Assembly (NCBI GenBank): GCA_020621405.1
Contig: JAHRYN010000002.1
Coordinates: 733,676 to 797,675 of the forward strand
Direction: 5' to 3'
DNA length: 64,000 bases
Source: Betaproteobacteria bacterium
Lineage (GTDB): Bacteria > Pseudomonadota > Gammaproteobacteria > Burkholderiales > Rhodocyclaceae
Shown in pieces: positions 48,839 to 58,247 of this stretch. The translations under genes and the position numbers were made by a program. Each line of letters opens with the position of its first letter. Position 1 is the first letter of the stretch. Under the pieces are notes generated by a model. The model ran no database searches. It worked only from the letters and a program-made list of their open reading frames with translations, and had not been told where the DNA came from.

Positions 48839-49510
48839 TCAGATTCTCAGCCAGTTCAAGCACCCGACGACAAACCATCTGATGCGTGATTTCCGAACGA
48901 TCTTTCCCTCAGAAGGCAGCAGATCTTCAATTCTTTCGGCTCTGACGATGGACAAGGGGCGGGCAAACTCGAACCCTTCAAAAAAAAGCTCCTTGTTGGT
49001 TGATGTCAAATCATCCCAGCCCTTCTCCAAAGTCTTGTGGAACAGGGCGCTCACCGGTGAAAAAACGCTAAGCGGCGTATCGCACTTGCGAATGAATTTC
49101 AACACCTGATCCTTTTCGTCGAATTTGACGAGATTCAGATGCACATCGAAGTTATAGAGGTATTCGCATGTCACCAACGGGTATTCCAGATACCCCTGTC
49201 CGCCCGATACCCGATTCAATTCATTCACGAACAGCTCAGGATCCGACACATGCTCGATTACATGGGAGCAGATGACATAGTCGAACTGTCCGTCTTCGAA
49301 CGGAAACACCCCTCCGTCGTAATAATGAACCGGTTTGGCACCAAAATTCGGCTCCCCGGCAGTGCCACCGCGTTGTGCAAGGCGCTGATCTTCAGCCACA
49401 AAGGACAGTTCAAGAAATTCATCGCTCCGGGAATGGGGGCTTGATCCGGGGCCAATCTCAAGCACCCGGTATTCCGGCTTTATTGATTTGATCCTGCTGG
49501 CAAAGAACAT
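48839..49510 (-). CDS. class I SAM methyltransferase (fourth of four)
   Basis: The 223-residue protein has RVLEIGPGSSPHSRSDEFLE as the SAM loop and FDYVICSHVIEHVSDPELFV as the later motif. The C-terminal extension has many Phe/Leu residues and a T8 run at the codons for Leu-Phe-Phe (A8 at 48980-48987 on the plus strand). The ATG at 49510 is chosen; a TTG at 49540 is a weaker option. It follows the flippase gene by 69 bases. Confidence 0.82.
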   Translation of the reverse strand: MFFASRIKSIKPEYRVLEIGPGSSPHSRSDEFLELSFVAEDQRLAQRGGTAGEPNFGAKPVHYYDGGVFPFEDGQFDYVICSHVIEHVSDPELFVNELNRVSGGQGYLEYPLVTCEYLYNFDVHLNLVKFDEKDQVLKFIRKCDTPLSVFSPVSALFHKTLEKGWDDLTSTNKELFFEGFEFARPLSIVRAERIEDLLPSEGKIVRKSRIRWFVVGCLNWLRI

Positions 49511-49579
49511 CTGTTTTTCTCTTACCCGTCCGGAACACAAGATTCATCAAAACAAACAACACGGAAAACCATCGGCAAA

Positions 49580-50881
49580 TCAACCCGGCCAGCTTCTTTT
49601 TGCCCATTCAAGACTAAGAAGAAGACCAATCAGATTTATGCACAGCCACCCTGCTGCCGCACCCGTTGCACCGTACGAGAGGATGAACAATGGGATCAGC
49701 GTCACCGCCAAACACAGAGAAAGGGCATTTACAAGCAGGATTTTCCGCGTCTCCCCGCTGCAGATCCAGTTCATGTAGCCAACATTGTAGAAAGCATTCA
49801 GCGCAGTCCCGGCCAACAGGATCGAAAGAATCGGGTGAACGATGCGAACGGCCTCATCATTCTTCAGCCAGAGACGTAAGGCCGCCTCACCGGCCAGGAC
49901 AAAAAAAACGGCGCACAAGCCCACCGTCAGCGCAACGAGCCCCACCAGACGGAGATTCATTTTCCGCAGCGCCAGCGCATTCTCCCTGATCTGGATGGCC
50001 CGCGGCAGAAACGTCTGGATCAACGGGCTGATCAGCTGCGCCGATCCCACAGCAACCGTCGCCGCGATCGAGTAATAGCCAAACTGTTCGATCGCGATCA
50101 TCCGGCTGAGCAGGATGCGGTCCATCTGCACCGTCAAGGCCCCCAACAGCGTTGCGCCGGACATCGTCGCAAACAGGCGCCACACGGATCCGAATTCCTG
50201 CGCATCCCACCTCAGGCTGGCACGCCGGATTCCGAGGTTGCCCCACGCGTATTTCGCACGGAGCACCGTTTCACAAAGCGCTGTCGCCGCATGCCAGCCA
50301 AGATAGGCCGGCAGCGTCGGCCAGAGCGCCACAACCACCACCCCCCCGAGGTGCCGAACAAGCATGCATGACGAAAGAATCGAATTGAGGACTACTTGCT
50401 CTTGGGCGCCGGTCAACAGGCTGCGATAGACAGAACCGGGAAACTGGACGGCAAAGATGACGGCCGCGCCAAGCACCGCGACGGTACCCCACGACTCCGG
50501 CAGTCCGTCGAGATTCAGCCAGTATCTGGTCACGGGACCGGACACCAGGATGGTCAGAACGCCCGCGGACAGGGCAAACAGCCAATAAATGCGTTCAAAT
50601 CCGAAAAGCAGCCTGGCCGCCCTGTGACGGCCGGGCTCGCCACCAGCGAGGCGAACTGCAAACTCGCGCACCAGCGCCTGACCAAGGCCCGCGTCCAAGA
50701 GCCCGAGTATCGTCTGCAGAAGCGCAACAAAGCCAACGAGACCGAACTGCCTGGCCCCAAGCGCCGACAGATACCATGGCAGGGCAAGAATCGGCGTCAG
50801 GATGACAACGCCCGTGCCAAGGTAGTTGGCGATGATGTTTTTCTTCACCTGCACTGGATCCGTCTGGGGTCTGGGAGCCAT
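49580..50881 (-). CDS. Wzx-like polysaccharide flippase (MATE/MOP superfamily)
   Basis: A 433-residue protein with about 12-14 spans, starting KKNIIANYLGTGVVILTPIL, with GFVALLQTILGLLDAGLGQA and DRILLSRMIAIEQFGYYSIA. This is the layout of polysaccharide transporters in the MOP superfamily. It should flip the lipid-linked repeat to the periplasm. It is the first gene of the right-to-left operon; the 244-base region before it should hold the promoter. A T8 run lies in the coding sequence (A8 at 49902-49909 on the plus strand). Confidence 0.88.
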   Translation of the reverse strand: MAPRPQTDPVQVKKNIIANYLGTGVVILTPILALPWYLSALGARQFGLVGFVALLQTILGLLDAGLGQALVREFAVRLAGGEPGRHRAARLLFGFERIYWLFALSAGVLTILVSGPVTRYWLNLDGLPESWGTVAVLGAAVIFAVQFPGSVYRSLLTGAQEQVVLNSILSSCMLVRHLGGVVVVALWPTLPAYLGWHAATALCETVLRAKYAWGNLGIRRASLRWDAQEFGSVWRLFATMSGATLLGALTVQMDRILLSRMIAIEQFGYYSIAATVAVGSAQLISPLIQTFLPRAIQIRENALALRKMNLRLVGLVALTVGLCAVFFVLAGEAALRLWLKNDEAVRIVHPILSILLAGTALNAFYNVGYMNWICSGETRKILLVNALSLCLAVTLIPLFILSYGATGAAAGWLCINLIGLLLSLEWAKRSWPG

Positions 50882-51125
50882 ATGTATTCAGAGGCTCCAG
50901 ACCAATTGCAGGACACACCGGAACGCCGGAATCACCCGGAAGGTGTGCAGGCGGAGCATATTCGGTTTGACGACCGGAGTTCCATACAGCCCGCTTGGCA
51001 GCAGCCATGCATTCACGCCGAACAGACATGTCGAGCGTCCCCGCGAAGGGCTCCGCATTGTCTCACGCGGGTACGGCGTGCCACTGGACCGACAGTCTGT
51101 TGTTATCCTTGGCTGACAGCGGACT

Positions 51126-52448
51126 TTGTCAGTTCTTTTTTCGGCATCCTTGATCAGCGCTCGATTGGCCCGGACTCTATACACACTTCTCTGGCTTCTT
51201 GCACTCCCCTTCGTGCTGCTGCGGCTGCTCTGGCGGGCACGTGCGGAGCCTGCCTATGCAGAACAGGTCGATCAACGACTGGGGCTTTTTCCCGTCGTTG
51301 CCGCTGCACCGACCATCTGGCTTCATGCCGTTTCCGTAGGCGAGACGCGCGCAGCAGAGCCACTGGTCAGGGCATTGAAGGCCCGATGGCCGCACGCCCG
51401 CATCCTGTTGACCCAGACAACTGCCACCGGGCGCGCCACGGCGCGCGCGCTGTTCGACAAACACGTCGTCCTCGCCTGGCTGCCCTGGGACTTGCCGTGG
51501 ACACAACGTGCCTTTTTCAAGCGTTGGAAGCCGGCCATCGGCATTCTGATGGAAACCGAACTGTGGCCCAATCTCGTCGCCGAGGGCGCGCGCGCGCATG
51601 TACCGATTTCGCTGATCAACGCGCGGCTGTCGCCCCGCTCGGCTCGAGGCTATGCGCGGTTGTCGGCATTGGTTCATCCGATGCTCGACAATCTTTCGGT
51701 CATCGCCGCACAGACACAGGCCGATGCACACCGACTGAAGGCGCTCGGTGCCCGAAATGTTGCAGTCACCGGCAACCTGAAGTTCGATGTGGCTTTTCCG
51801 GATGGACAATTGGCGCAGAGCACCCGCTGGAGGACATCCATCGGTTCGCGACGCGTCGTGCTTCTGGCGAGCACCCGTGAGGGCGAGGAAGCGATTCTTC
51901 TGCCGGCACTTCTGGCCCGGCTGCCACCGGACGTACTCATTGCACTGGTGCCGCGCCACCCCCAGCGCTTTGACGAGGTTGCCCGCCTTGCCGACAGACA
52001 TGGAATCAGGTTTGCCCGGCGAAGCTCCGCCCCCCCTCCCGACGCCGCAATCCAGCTCTGGCTCGGAGATTCAATGGGCGAAATGTTCGCCTGGTATGCG
52101 CTTGCGGACGTCGCGGTGATCGGCGGCAGCTGGCTGCCGCTGGGCGGGCAGAACCTGATAGAGGCCTGCGCGGTCGGCTGCCCCGTCGTCGTCGGACCGC
52201 ATACCTTCAATTTCGCCCAGGCGACCGACGATGCCGTGGCGGCAGGCGCCGCATTGCGCGCGACCGACGCACAGGACATGGCGTCTGCGGTGGCGGCCCT
52301 GCTCGACGACGACAAGAAGCGGCAGGCAATGTCCGAGGCCGGACTGGCGTTTGCCGAAGCACACCGCGGTGCGACTGCCCGCTGCATGGCACTGATCGAG
52401 CCGCTGCTGCGCGGCCGGATTGAAGGAGCGGCGGGCAACCATCAGTGA
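51126..52448 (+). CDS. waaA: 3-deoxy-D-manno-octulosonic acid (Kdo) transferase
   Basis: The 440-residue protein has an N-terminal membrane anchor ([19 protein letters not shown]) and the Kdo transferase domain. Motifs are [46 protein letters not shown] and the donor-side [20 protein letters not shown]. WaaA adds Kdo to lipid IVA in LPS inner core synthesis. The start is uncertain: TTG codons at 51126, 51150 and 51165 are in frame, with no clear ribosome site. E. coli WaaA begins close to the membrane anchor, which favours a start near 51165. Confidence 0.92.
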   Translation: MSVLFSASLISARLARTLYTLLWLLALPFVLLRLLWRARAEPAYAEQVDQRLGLFPVVAAAPTIWLHAVSVGETRAAEPLVRALKARWPHARILLTQTTATGRATARALFDKHVVLAWLPWDLPWTQRAFFKRWKPAIGILMETELWPNLVAEGARAHVPISLINARLSPRSARGYARLSALVHPMLDNLSVIAAQTQADAHRLKALGARNVAVTGNLKFDVAFPDGQLAQSTRWRTSIGSRRVVLLASTREGEEAILLPALLARLPPDVLIALVPRHPQRFDEVARLADRHGIRFARRSSAPPPDAAIQLWLGDSMGEMFAWYALADVAVIGGSWLPLGGQNLIEACAVGCPVVVGPHTFNFAQATDDAVAAGAALRATDAQDMASAVAALLDDDKKRQAMSEAGLAFAEAHRGATARCMALIEPLLRGRIEGAAGNHQ

Positions 52449-52482
52449 TAATGCGGGCACCTCGACAGTCCAGCCCGAAATC

Positions 52483-53598
52483 ATGACCAAGATCGCACTC
52501 ATCACCGGCGTCACCGGCCAGGACGGCGCCTATCTGGCGGAGTTTCTGCTGAAGAAGGGCTACGAGGTGCACGGCATCAAGCGCCGCTCGTCGCTGTTCA
52601 ACACCGACCGCATCGACCACCTGTACGAAGATCCGCACGTCGACAACCGCAAGTTCATCCTGCACTACGGTGACCTGACCGACTCGACCAGCCTGGTGCG
52701 CATCATCCAGGCGGTGCAGCCCGACGAGATCTACAACCTGGCCGCTCAGTCGCACGTGGCCGTGAGCTTCGAGGAACCGGAATACACCGCCAACGCCGAC
52801 GGCATCGGCGCGCTGCGCATCCTCGAAGCGATCCGCATCCTGAAGCTGGAGAAGAAGACGCGTTTCTACCAGGCCTCGACCTCCGAACTCTACGGTCTGG
52901 CGCAGGAGATTCCGCAGAAGGAAACCACGCCCTTCTATCCGCGCAGCCCCTACGCGGTGGCCAAGCTCTACGCCTACTGGATCACCGTCAATTACCGCGA
53001 GGCCTACGGCATCTACGCCTGCAACGGCATCCTGTTCAACCACGAGTCGCCGGTGCGCGGCGAAACCTTCGTCACGCGCAAGATCACGCGCGCCATCGCA
53101 CGCATCGCGCTCGGGCTGCAGGACTGCCTGTACCTGGGCAACATGAGCGCGCTGCGCGACTGGGGCCATGCGCGCGACTACATCGAGATGCAGTGGCTGA
53201 TGCTGCAGCAGCAGCAGGCCGAGGATTTCGTGATCGCCACCGGCGTGCAGTACAGCGTGCGTCAGTTCGTCGAATTCGCCGCCGCCGAGCTGGGCATCAC
53301 GGTGCGCTTCGAAGGCGAGGGCGAGGCCGAGGTCGGCATCGTCGCCGCCGTGACCGGCAAGGACGTGAAGGCCAAGGTGGGCGACGTGATCGTCAAGGTC
53401 GATCCGCGCTACTACCGGCCGACCGAGGTCGAGACACTGCTGGGCGACCCGACCCGGGCGCGTGAGAAGCTGGGCTGGACGCCGAAGACCACGCTGCGCG
53501 AACTGGTCAAGGAAATGGTCCAGGCCGACTACACCAGCGCCAAGCGCGACGCACTGGTCAAGATGGCCGGCTTCAAGGCCTACGACCATTTCGAGTAG
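52483..53598 (+). CDS. gmd: GDP-mannose 4,6-dehydratase
   Basis: The 371-residue protein begins [20 protein letters not shown], the Gmd Rossmann motif. It shows [15 protein letters not shown] and [15 protein letters not shown] with the catalytic Ser/Tyr/Lys, [16 protein letters not shown], and [20 protein letters not shown] near the C terminus. It converts GDP-D-mannose to GDP-4-keto-6-deoxymannose. fcl follows, so GDP-L-fucose is the product of the pair. Confidence 0.96.
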   Translation: MTKIALITGVTGQDGAYLAEFLLKKGYEVHGIKRRSSLFNTDRIDHLYEDPHVDNRKFILHYGDLTDSTSLVRIIQAVQPDEIYNLAAQSHVAVSFEEPEYTANADGIGALRILEAIRILKLEKKTRFYQASTSELYGLAQEIPQKETTPFYPRSPYAVAKLYAYWITVNYREAYGIYACNGILFNHESPVRGETFVTRKITRAIARIALGLQDCLYLGNMSALRDWGHARDYIEMQWLMLQQQQAEDFVIATGVQYSVRQFVEFAAAELGITVRFEGEGEAEVGIVAAVTGKDVKAKVGDVIVKVDPRYYRPTEVETLLGDPTRAREKLGWTPKTTLRELVKEMVQADYTSAKRDALVKMAGFKAYDHFE

Positions 53599-53602
53599 GC
53601 GT

Positions 53603-53676
53603 TGTAGGAGCGAGCCATGCTCGCGAACGGCGCTGTGATTGACGCAGGGCATCGCGACCACGGGTCGCTCCTGCGA
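53603..53676. repeat. inverted pair of REP-like palindromic elements
   Basis: The left element (53603-53626) reads TGTAGGAGCGAGCCATGCTC plus GCGA. The right element (53652-53676) is its inverted counterpart, starting TCGCGACC and ending GGTCGCTCCTGCGA. Each has an internal stem (CGAGC/GCTCG or GCGACC/GGTCGC). This is the structure of bacterial REP/BIME elements. It lies in the spacer between gmd and fcl. Confidence 0.7.
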
Positions 53677-53752
53677 AGGCAGCACGACGTTTGAGCCGAA
53701 ACGGCATTTGCCGGTACGCAGAATTGGACGAACCCTTGTTTTCACCCCTGCC

Positions 53753-54736
53753 ATGAAGCCTGATTCACGCATCTACATCGCCGGCCACCGCGGGCTGGTC
53801 GGCTCGGCCATCGTCCGCAACCTGCGGGCGAAGGGCTACACGAATCTGCTGCTGCGCACGCACGCCGAGCTGGACCTGACCGACGCCGCGGCGACCGAAG
53901 CCTTCTTTGCCGAACACAAGCCGGAATACGTGTTCCTGGCCGCGGCCAGGGTGGGCGGCATCGTCGCCAACAACAGCTACCCGGCCGAATTCATCCGCGA
54001 CAATCTGGTGATCCAGAACAACGTGATCCACAGCGCGTGGCGCCACGGGGTGAAGCGGCTGATGTTTCTCGGTTCGAGCTGCATCTACCCGAAGATGGCG
54101 CCGCAGCCGATGCGCGAGGACTGTCTGCTGACCGGGCCGCTGGAGCCGACCAACCGGCCGTACGCGCTGGCCAAGATCGCCGGCATCGAAATGTGCTGGA
54201 GCTACAACCGCCAGTACGGCACGAAGTACCTGGCGGTGATGCCGACGAATCTGTACGGGCCGGGCGACAACTACCACCCGGAGAACAGCCACGTGATCCC
54301 GGCGCTGCTGCGCAAGTTCCACGAAGCGAAGCAGCGCGGCGACAGGACGGTGACGATCTGGGGAACGGGAACACCCCGGCGCGAATTCCTGTACAGCGAC
54401 GACATGGCCGACGCCTGCGTGTTCCTGATCAACCTGCCGGACGACAAATACGAAAGCCTGCTCGGCAGCGACGAATCCAAGACCGGCCGGTTCGAGCCGC
54501 CGCTGGTCAACGTCGGCGTGGGCGAGGACGTGACCATCCGCGAACTGGCGGAGCTGGTGGGCAAGGTCGTGGGCTTCGACGGCGATCTGGTGTTCGACAC
54601 GACCAAGCCGGATGGCACACCGAGAAAGCTGATGGATGTGTCGCGGATCAACGCCATCGGCTGGCGGGCGACGACGTCGCTCGAAGACGGACTGGCCAGC
54701 GCCTATCGCGATTTCCAGGCCGTGCGCACTACCTGA
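53753..54736 (+). CDS. fcl: GDP-L-fucose synthase
   Basis: A 327-residue SDR enzyme with the Rossmann motif [18 protein letters not shown], Ser region [13 protein letters not shown], and the catalytic pair in [21 protein letters not shown]-type binding region [20 protein letters not shown] follows. It epimerises and reduces GDP-4-keto-6-deoxymannose to GDP-L-fucose. The stop overlaps the convergent TIGR03790-like gene by 8 bases. Confidence 0.96.
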   Translation: MKPDSRIYIAGHRGLVGSAIVRNLRAKGYTNLLLRTHAELDLTDAAATEAFFAEHKPEYVFLAAARVGGIVANNSYPAEFIRDNLVIQNNVIHSAWRHGVKRLMFLGSSCIYPKMAPQPMREDCLLTGPLEPTNRPYALAKIAGIEMCWSYNRQYGTKYLAVMPTNLYGPGDNYHPENSHVIPALLRKFHEAKQRGDRTVTIWGTGTPRREFLYSDDMADACVFLINLPDDKYESLLGSDESKTGRFEPPLVNVGVGEDVTIRELAELVGKVVGFDGDLVFDTTKPDGTPRKLMDVSRINAIGWRATTSLEDGLASAYRDFQAVRTT

Positions 54737-55910
54737 CCCGCACCACCGGCGCGTTGAGTCCGGGCAGCAGCTGGCGGGTATGGCCGGGCGGCAGCGTCAG
54801 CGCACGTACCGGACGGAACGGCCCGACCACGCCGGGGGCCGCCTCGATCACGATCTGCCTCCCCATCGCCGTACTGGCTTCCAGCCACAGCCCCTTGTCA
54901 TCGCGCACGACACGGGTGCCGTAAGGACGCGCCAGAGGCTCGCCGACAAACACCCCCTCCCCGGGCCACGCCACACTCTTCCAGTAGGCTTCGATCAGCG
55001 TGTCGCCATCGGCATAGTGGCCGAGCAGCACGCCGGGAAACGGGAACTTGCCGAGGTGGTTGCATGGCTCGACCACCGTCCCGTAGCTGGCGGTGGCACC
55101 GGCAGACAGCCAGGCCAGCACGCTCATCTGCGGACTGTCGATAAGCTGGCCGCCGAACGAGGTCAGGTGATCGGCCGGCGCACCGGGCAGGAACTTCAGC
55201 GACGACAGCTGCGGCACATGGGACGAGCCGGTGAAATAGCCGATCACATCCTGCTTGCCTGACGCGTCGATGGTGCTTGGCGTTTCGATCTTCAGACCCT
55301 TGAGGTTGGCCACCGTGTGCTCGAAATTGCGCGCACGCACGTTGCGCGCGGCATCCTCGGTACGCACCAGATAGGCGGTGCCGGCCGGATAGGAAAAGTC
55401 GGCGGCGACACCGCGGTCGATCAGCGCCCTGACCTGCGCGATCGATTCGCCGGCCAGCATCATCGCCGGCATGCCGGTCACCGCGTCATCGGCCACGCCG
55501 ACACCGCCATTGAACAGGCGGCTGGCGCGCGTCGGCCCACAGCTCGCCGAGCAGAAGGATTCGTCGTAGCCGAAGGCAAACGCCGACGTGATGCTCATGC
55601 ACCCGGCACGCCAGGGACGCGTCCACGCCAGCGCCAGCGCCCGGACGTGCGCCGGCAACCTGCGCACGACGTCCTCGCGCACGCGCTCGAACTCTTCGCG
55701 CGACAGCGCACCGCGATCATGTGGAAAGCTGACCTCGATGAGGTTGCCGTCCGGTATGCCTCGCCGGAGCTTGTAGTAACTCGCCGTCTCGACGCTGGCC
55801 GGATCGGCCGTGTTGACGATCACGGCAAGCTCGTTTGCGTTCAGCGCCATCGCCGGTGCAGCCCGCAGCAACAAGGCGAAAACGAACAGCAGTAGGTAAC
55901 TGGATTTCAT
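54729..55910 (-). CDS. TIGR03790-family exported protein (exosortase-associated)
   Basis: The 393-residue protein has a signal peptide ([18 protein letters not shown]). The mature part contains [19 protein letters not shown] and [15 protein letters not shown] near the N terminus, as in TIGR03790, then [20 protein letters not shown] and [20 protein letters not shown]. This family is of unknown function and, as far as I recall, is limited to genomes encoding exosortase. The ATG at 55910 gives the signal peptide the correct length. No PEP-CTERM tail is seen on this protein itself. Confidence 0.8.
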   Translation of the reverse strand: MKSSYLLLFVFALLLRAAPAMALNANELAVIVNTADPASVETASYYKLRRGIPDGNLIEVSFPHDRGALSREEFERVREDVVRRLPAHVRALALAWTRPWRAGCMSITSAFAFGYDESFCSASCGPTRASRLFNGGVGVADDAVTGMPAMMLAGESIAQVRALIDRGVAADFSYPAGTAYLVRTEDAARNVRARNFEHTVANLKGLKIETPSTIDASGKQDVIGYFTGSSHVPQLSSLKFLPGAPADHLTSFGGQLIDSPQMSVLAWLSAGATASYGTVVEPCNHLGKFPFPGVLLGHYADGDTLIEAYWKSVAWPGEGVFVGEPLARPYGTRVVRDDKGLWLEASTAMGRQIVIEAAPGVVGPFRPVRALTLPPGHTRQLLPGLNAPVVRVR

Positions 55911-56131
55911 CGATGGGAGGGTCCGGGTGGCTCGATCACCGCGTGCAGCTTGCAGCAGCAAGGCGTCCGTATTCTAATGTTTGCGCCCCGGATCACCGCC
56001 TTCCGCGGTCCGTCCTGCGCGCAGCGTCAGCCCTGACAGAATGAGACAGGTGTACGCGCCACATCGTGGCACCATTGGCGATCGCACGGCGCATGGCGCC
56101 ATTCGACAACAACAACCACGGAGTCCCTGCA

Positions 56132-57142
56132 ATGCGTTACCAAGCCTTTAGCGAGCGCAACAACATTGACAGCCTGTCGCTGATCGAGTGCGACGTTCCC
56201 CGCCCCGGACCGGGTCAGGTACTGGTGCGCATGAAGGCAGCGTCGCTGAATTACCGCGATCTGCTGATCGTCACCGGCCGTTACCCCGGCATGGAATCAC
56301 AAGGCCTGATCCCGATGTCCGACGGCTCCGGCGAAGTGGTCGAGGTCGGATCGGGCGTCAGCCGCTTTGCCGCCGGCGCCCGCGTGATCGGCTGCTTCTT
56401 CGAAACCTGGCTCGGCGGACCGATGAATCCGGGCCACTATGCCGCATCGCTGGGCGGCACCGCGCCCGGCGTACTGACCGAATACCGCCTGTTCCCGGAA
56501 GAAGCGCTGGTCGACATGCCGGCCCACCTGAGCTTCGAGGAAGCCTCCACGCTGCCCTGCGCGGCCCTGACCGCATGGAACGCGATGTTCGAAGGCCCGG
56601 TGACGGTACGTCCCGGTCAGACGGTGCTGACGCTGGGCACCGGCGGCGTATCGATGTTCGCCATCCAGTTCGCCCGGGCAGCCGGCGCCGAGGTGATCGC
56701 CACCTCATCCAGCGACACCAAACTGGAGAAGGTGCGTGGTTTCGGCGCAAACAAGCTGATCAACTACCGCAACCATCCGGAGTGGGACGTGAAGGTGCGC
56801 GAACTGACCGGTGGCGTGGGTGTCGATCACGTGGTCGAGGTCGGCGGTCCGGGCACGCTGCAGCGTTCCATCGCGGCAGCGCGTCACGGCGGCTCGGTAC
56901 ATCTGATCGGCGTGCTCAGCGGCGGCGACATCAACCCGCTGCCCATCCTGTTCAACACCACGAATGTGCGCGGCGTGTTCGTCGGCTCGCGCGACATGTT
57001 CGAGTCCATGAACCGGCTCATCACATTGCACGGCATCAAGCCGGTCATCGACCGTGTGTTCGACTTCGCGGATGCACGCGCAGCACTGCATCACCTCGAA
57101 GGCGCCACCCACTTCGGCAAGGTGGTCGTCCGCATCGGTTGA
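56132..57142 (+). CDS. zinc-type alcohol dehydrogenase / quinone oxidoreductase family protein
   Basis: A 336-residue MDR protein starting MRYQAFSERNNIDSL. It has the GroES-like fold (VRMKAASLNYRDLLIVTGRY), the Rossmann domain TVLTLGTGGVSMFAIQFARA and HLIGVLSGGDINPLPIL. The usual catalytic zinc ligands (GHE and Cys cluster) are not evident, so it is probably a quinone- or enoyl-reductase type rather than a zinc alcohol dehydrogenase. GGAG precedes the ATG by about 11 bases. Confidence 0.85.
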   Translation: MRYQAFSERNNIDSLSLIECDVPRPGPGQVLVRMKAASLNYRDLLIVTGRYPGMESQGLIPMSDGSGEVVEVGSGVSRFAAGARVIGCFFETWLGGPMNPGHYAASLGGTAPGVLTEYRLFPEEALVDMPAHLSFEEASTLPCAALTAWNAMFEGPVTVRPGQTVLTLGTGGVSMFAIQFARAAGAEVIATSSSDTKLEKVRGFGANKLINYRNHPEWDVKVRELTGGVGVDHVVEVGGPGTLQRSIAAARHGGSVHLIGVLSGGDINPLPILFNTTNVRGVFVGSRDMFESMNRLITLHGIKPVIDRVFDFADARAALHHLEGATHFGKVVVRIG

Positions 57143-57156
57143 GGACGACGTTGGAG

Positions 57157-57180
57157 GCAGCGCGGCGGAATCCGCGCTGC
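57157..57180. repeat. hairpin 1 in the 57.1-57.3 kb spacer
   Basis: GCAGCGCGG (57157-57165) pairs with CCGCGCTGC (57172-57180) around a six-base loop, just after the oxidoreductase stop. There is no T run. It may be a REP-type or terminating structure. Confidence 0.55.
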
Positions 57181-57194
57181 TACGCCAGACATCA

Positions 57195-57243
57195 CGGGCA
57201 TGACCTGCTCCCGCAGATCTTCAGCGGGAGCAGGCCATGCCCG
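57195..57243. repeat. long REP-like inverted repeat
   Basis: Arms 57195-57214 and 57224-57243 are complementary over 20 bases with one mismatch, around a 9-base loop. The arm core GGGAGCAGGCCATGCCCGC resembles the element at 53603 (GGAGCGAGCCATGCTCGC). The pair probably belongs to the same REP family. Confidence 0.7.
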
Positions 57244-57309
57244 CTGCACTTGATTCATGCCGAACCCGCGTCCAGCCAAGGTGTGGAGCCGGTACTGGGG
57301 TCACTGCGC

Positions 57310-58182
57310 CTAGAGTGCCCTGGCCCCGAACGTGTCGCAGGACTTCAGTTCGCCACTTTCAAGCCCGCGCGAGAACCAGCGCATGCGCTGTTCGGCGCTG
57401 CCATGGGTGAAGCTTTCCGGCACCACATAGCCCTGCGCCTGCTTCTGCAGCGTGTCGTCGCCGATGGCCGATGCCGCACGCAGCGCCTCCTCGACGTCGC
57501 CCTGTTCGAGGATGGCTCGCGACCGGTTGGCGTGGTTTGCCCAGATGCCGGCGAAGCAATCCGCCTGCAGTTCCATGCGTACCTGCAGCTGATTGGCCCC
57601 GCGTTCGCCGGTGCGCGCCTTCGCGCGCTGCACCTTGTCGGCGATGCCCAGCTGGTTCTGCACATGATGGCCCACCTCGTGCGCGATCACGTAGGCCTGC
57701 GCGAAATCGCCCGGCGCATGAAAGCGTGCCTGCAGTGCGCGATAGAAGTCGAGATCCAGATACACGCGCTCGTCGCCCGGGCAGTAGAACGGTCCCATCG
57801 CCGCCTGACCGGCACCGCAGGCGGTCGGCGTGCCGCCGGTGTAGAGCACCAGGCGCGGCTGGCGATATTCCTTGCCGCCGGCGCGGAACAGTTCGCCCCA
57901 GGTGTCCTCGGTATCGGCCAGCACGCGTGACGTGAAATGCGCCAGCGCATCGTCGCCGCTGCGGCCGCTGTGCTGCACGCCGGTCGCAACCGACGCCTGC
58001 TGCTGCACATCCGGCCCGCCGGCACCCATATTGAGCACCACCGACGGATCGACGCCGAAATACATCGCAACCAGCGCCAGCACGATGGTACCTATGCCGA
58101 TGCTGCGTCCGCCACCCGGTATGCCGCCGCCACCGCGCCTGTCTTCGATGTTCTCGCTTTCCCGCCCGTCATCCAGCCGCAT
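57310..58182 (-). CDS. YpfJ-like putative neutral zinc metallopeptidase
   Basis: A 290-residue protein with a Gly-rich N terminus, one membrane span (IGIGTIVLALVAMYFGV) and the zinc site VIAHEVGHHVQNQLG with a distal Glu in RMELQADCFAGIWANH. Conserved features around it include YCPGDERVYLDLDFY. It fits the YpfJ/DUF family of membrane-anchored metalloproteases. The substrate is unknown. The gene converges on the oxidoreductase gene with two hairpins in between. Confidence 0.9.
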   Translation of the reverse strand: MRLDDGRESENIEDRRGGGGIPGGGRSIGIGTIVLALVAMYFGVDPSVVLNMGAGGPDVQQQASVATGVQHSGRSGDDALAHFTSRVLADTEDTWGELFRAGGKEYRQPRLVLYTGGTPTACGAGQAAMGPFYCPGDERVYLDLDFYRALQARFHAPGDFAQAYVIAHEVGHHVQNQLGIADKVQRAKARTGERGANQLQVRMELQADCFAGIWANHANRSRAILEQGDVEEALRAASAIGDDTLQKQAQGYVVPESFTHGSAEQRMRWFSRGLESGELKSCDTFGARAL

Positions 58183-58247
58183 GCCTCACTCCTGCCTGTT
58201 CTGAGCCGGGAATGCTAGAGACTGTCGACGTTCAAGTCGAGCGCGGA

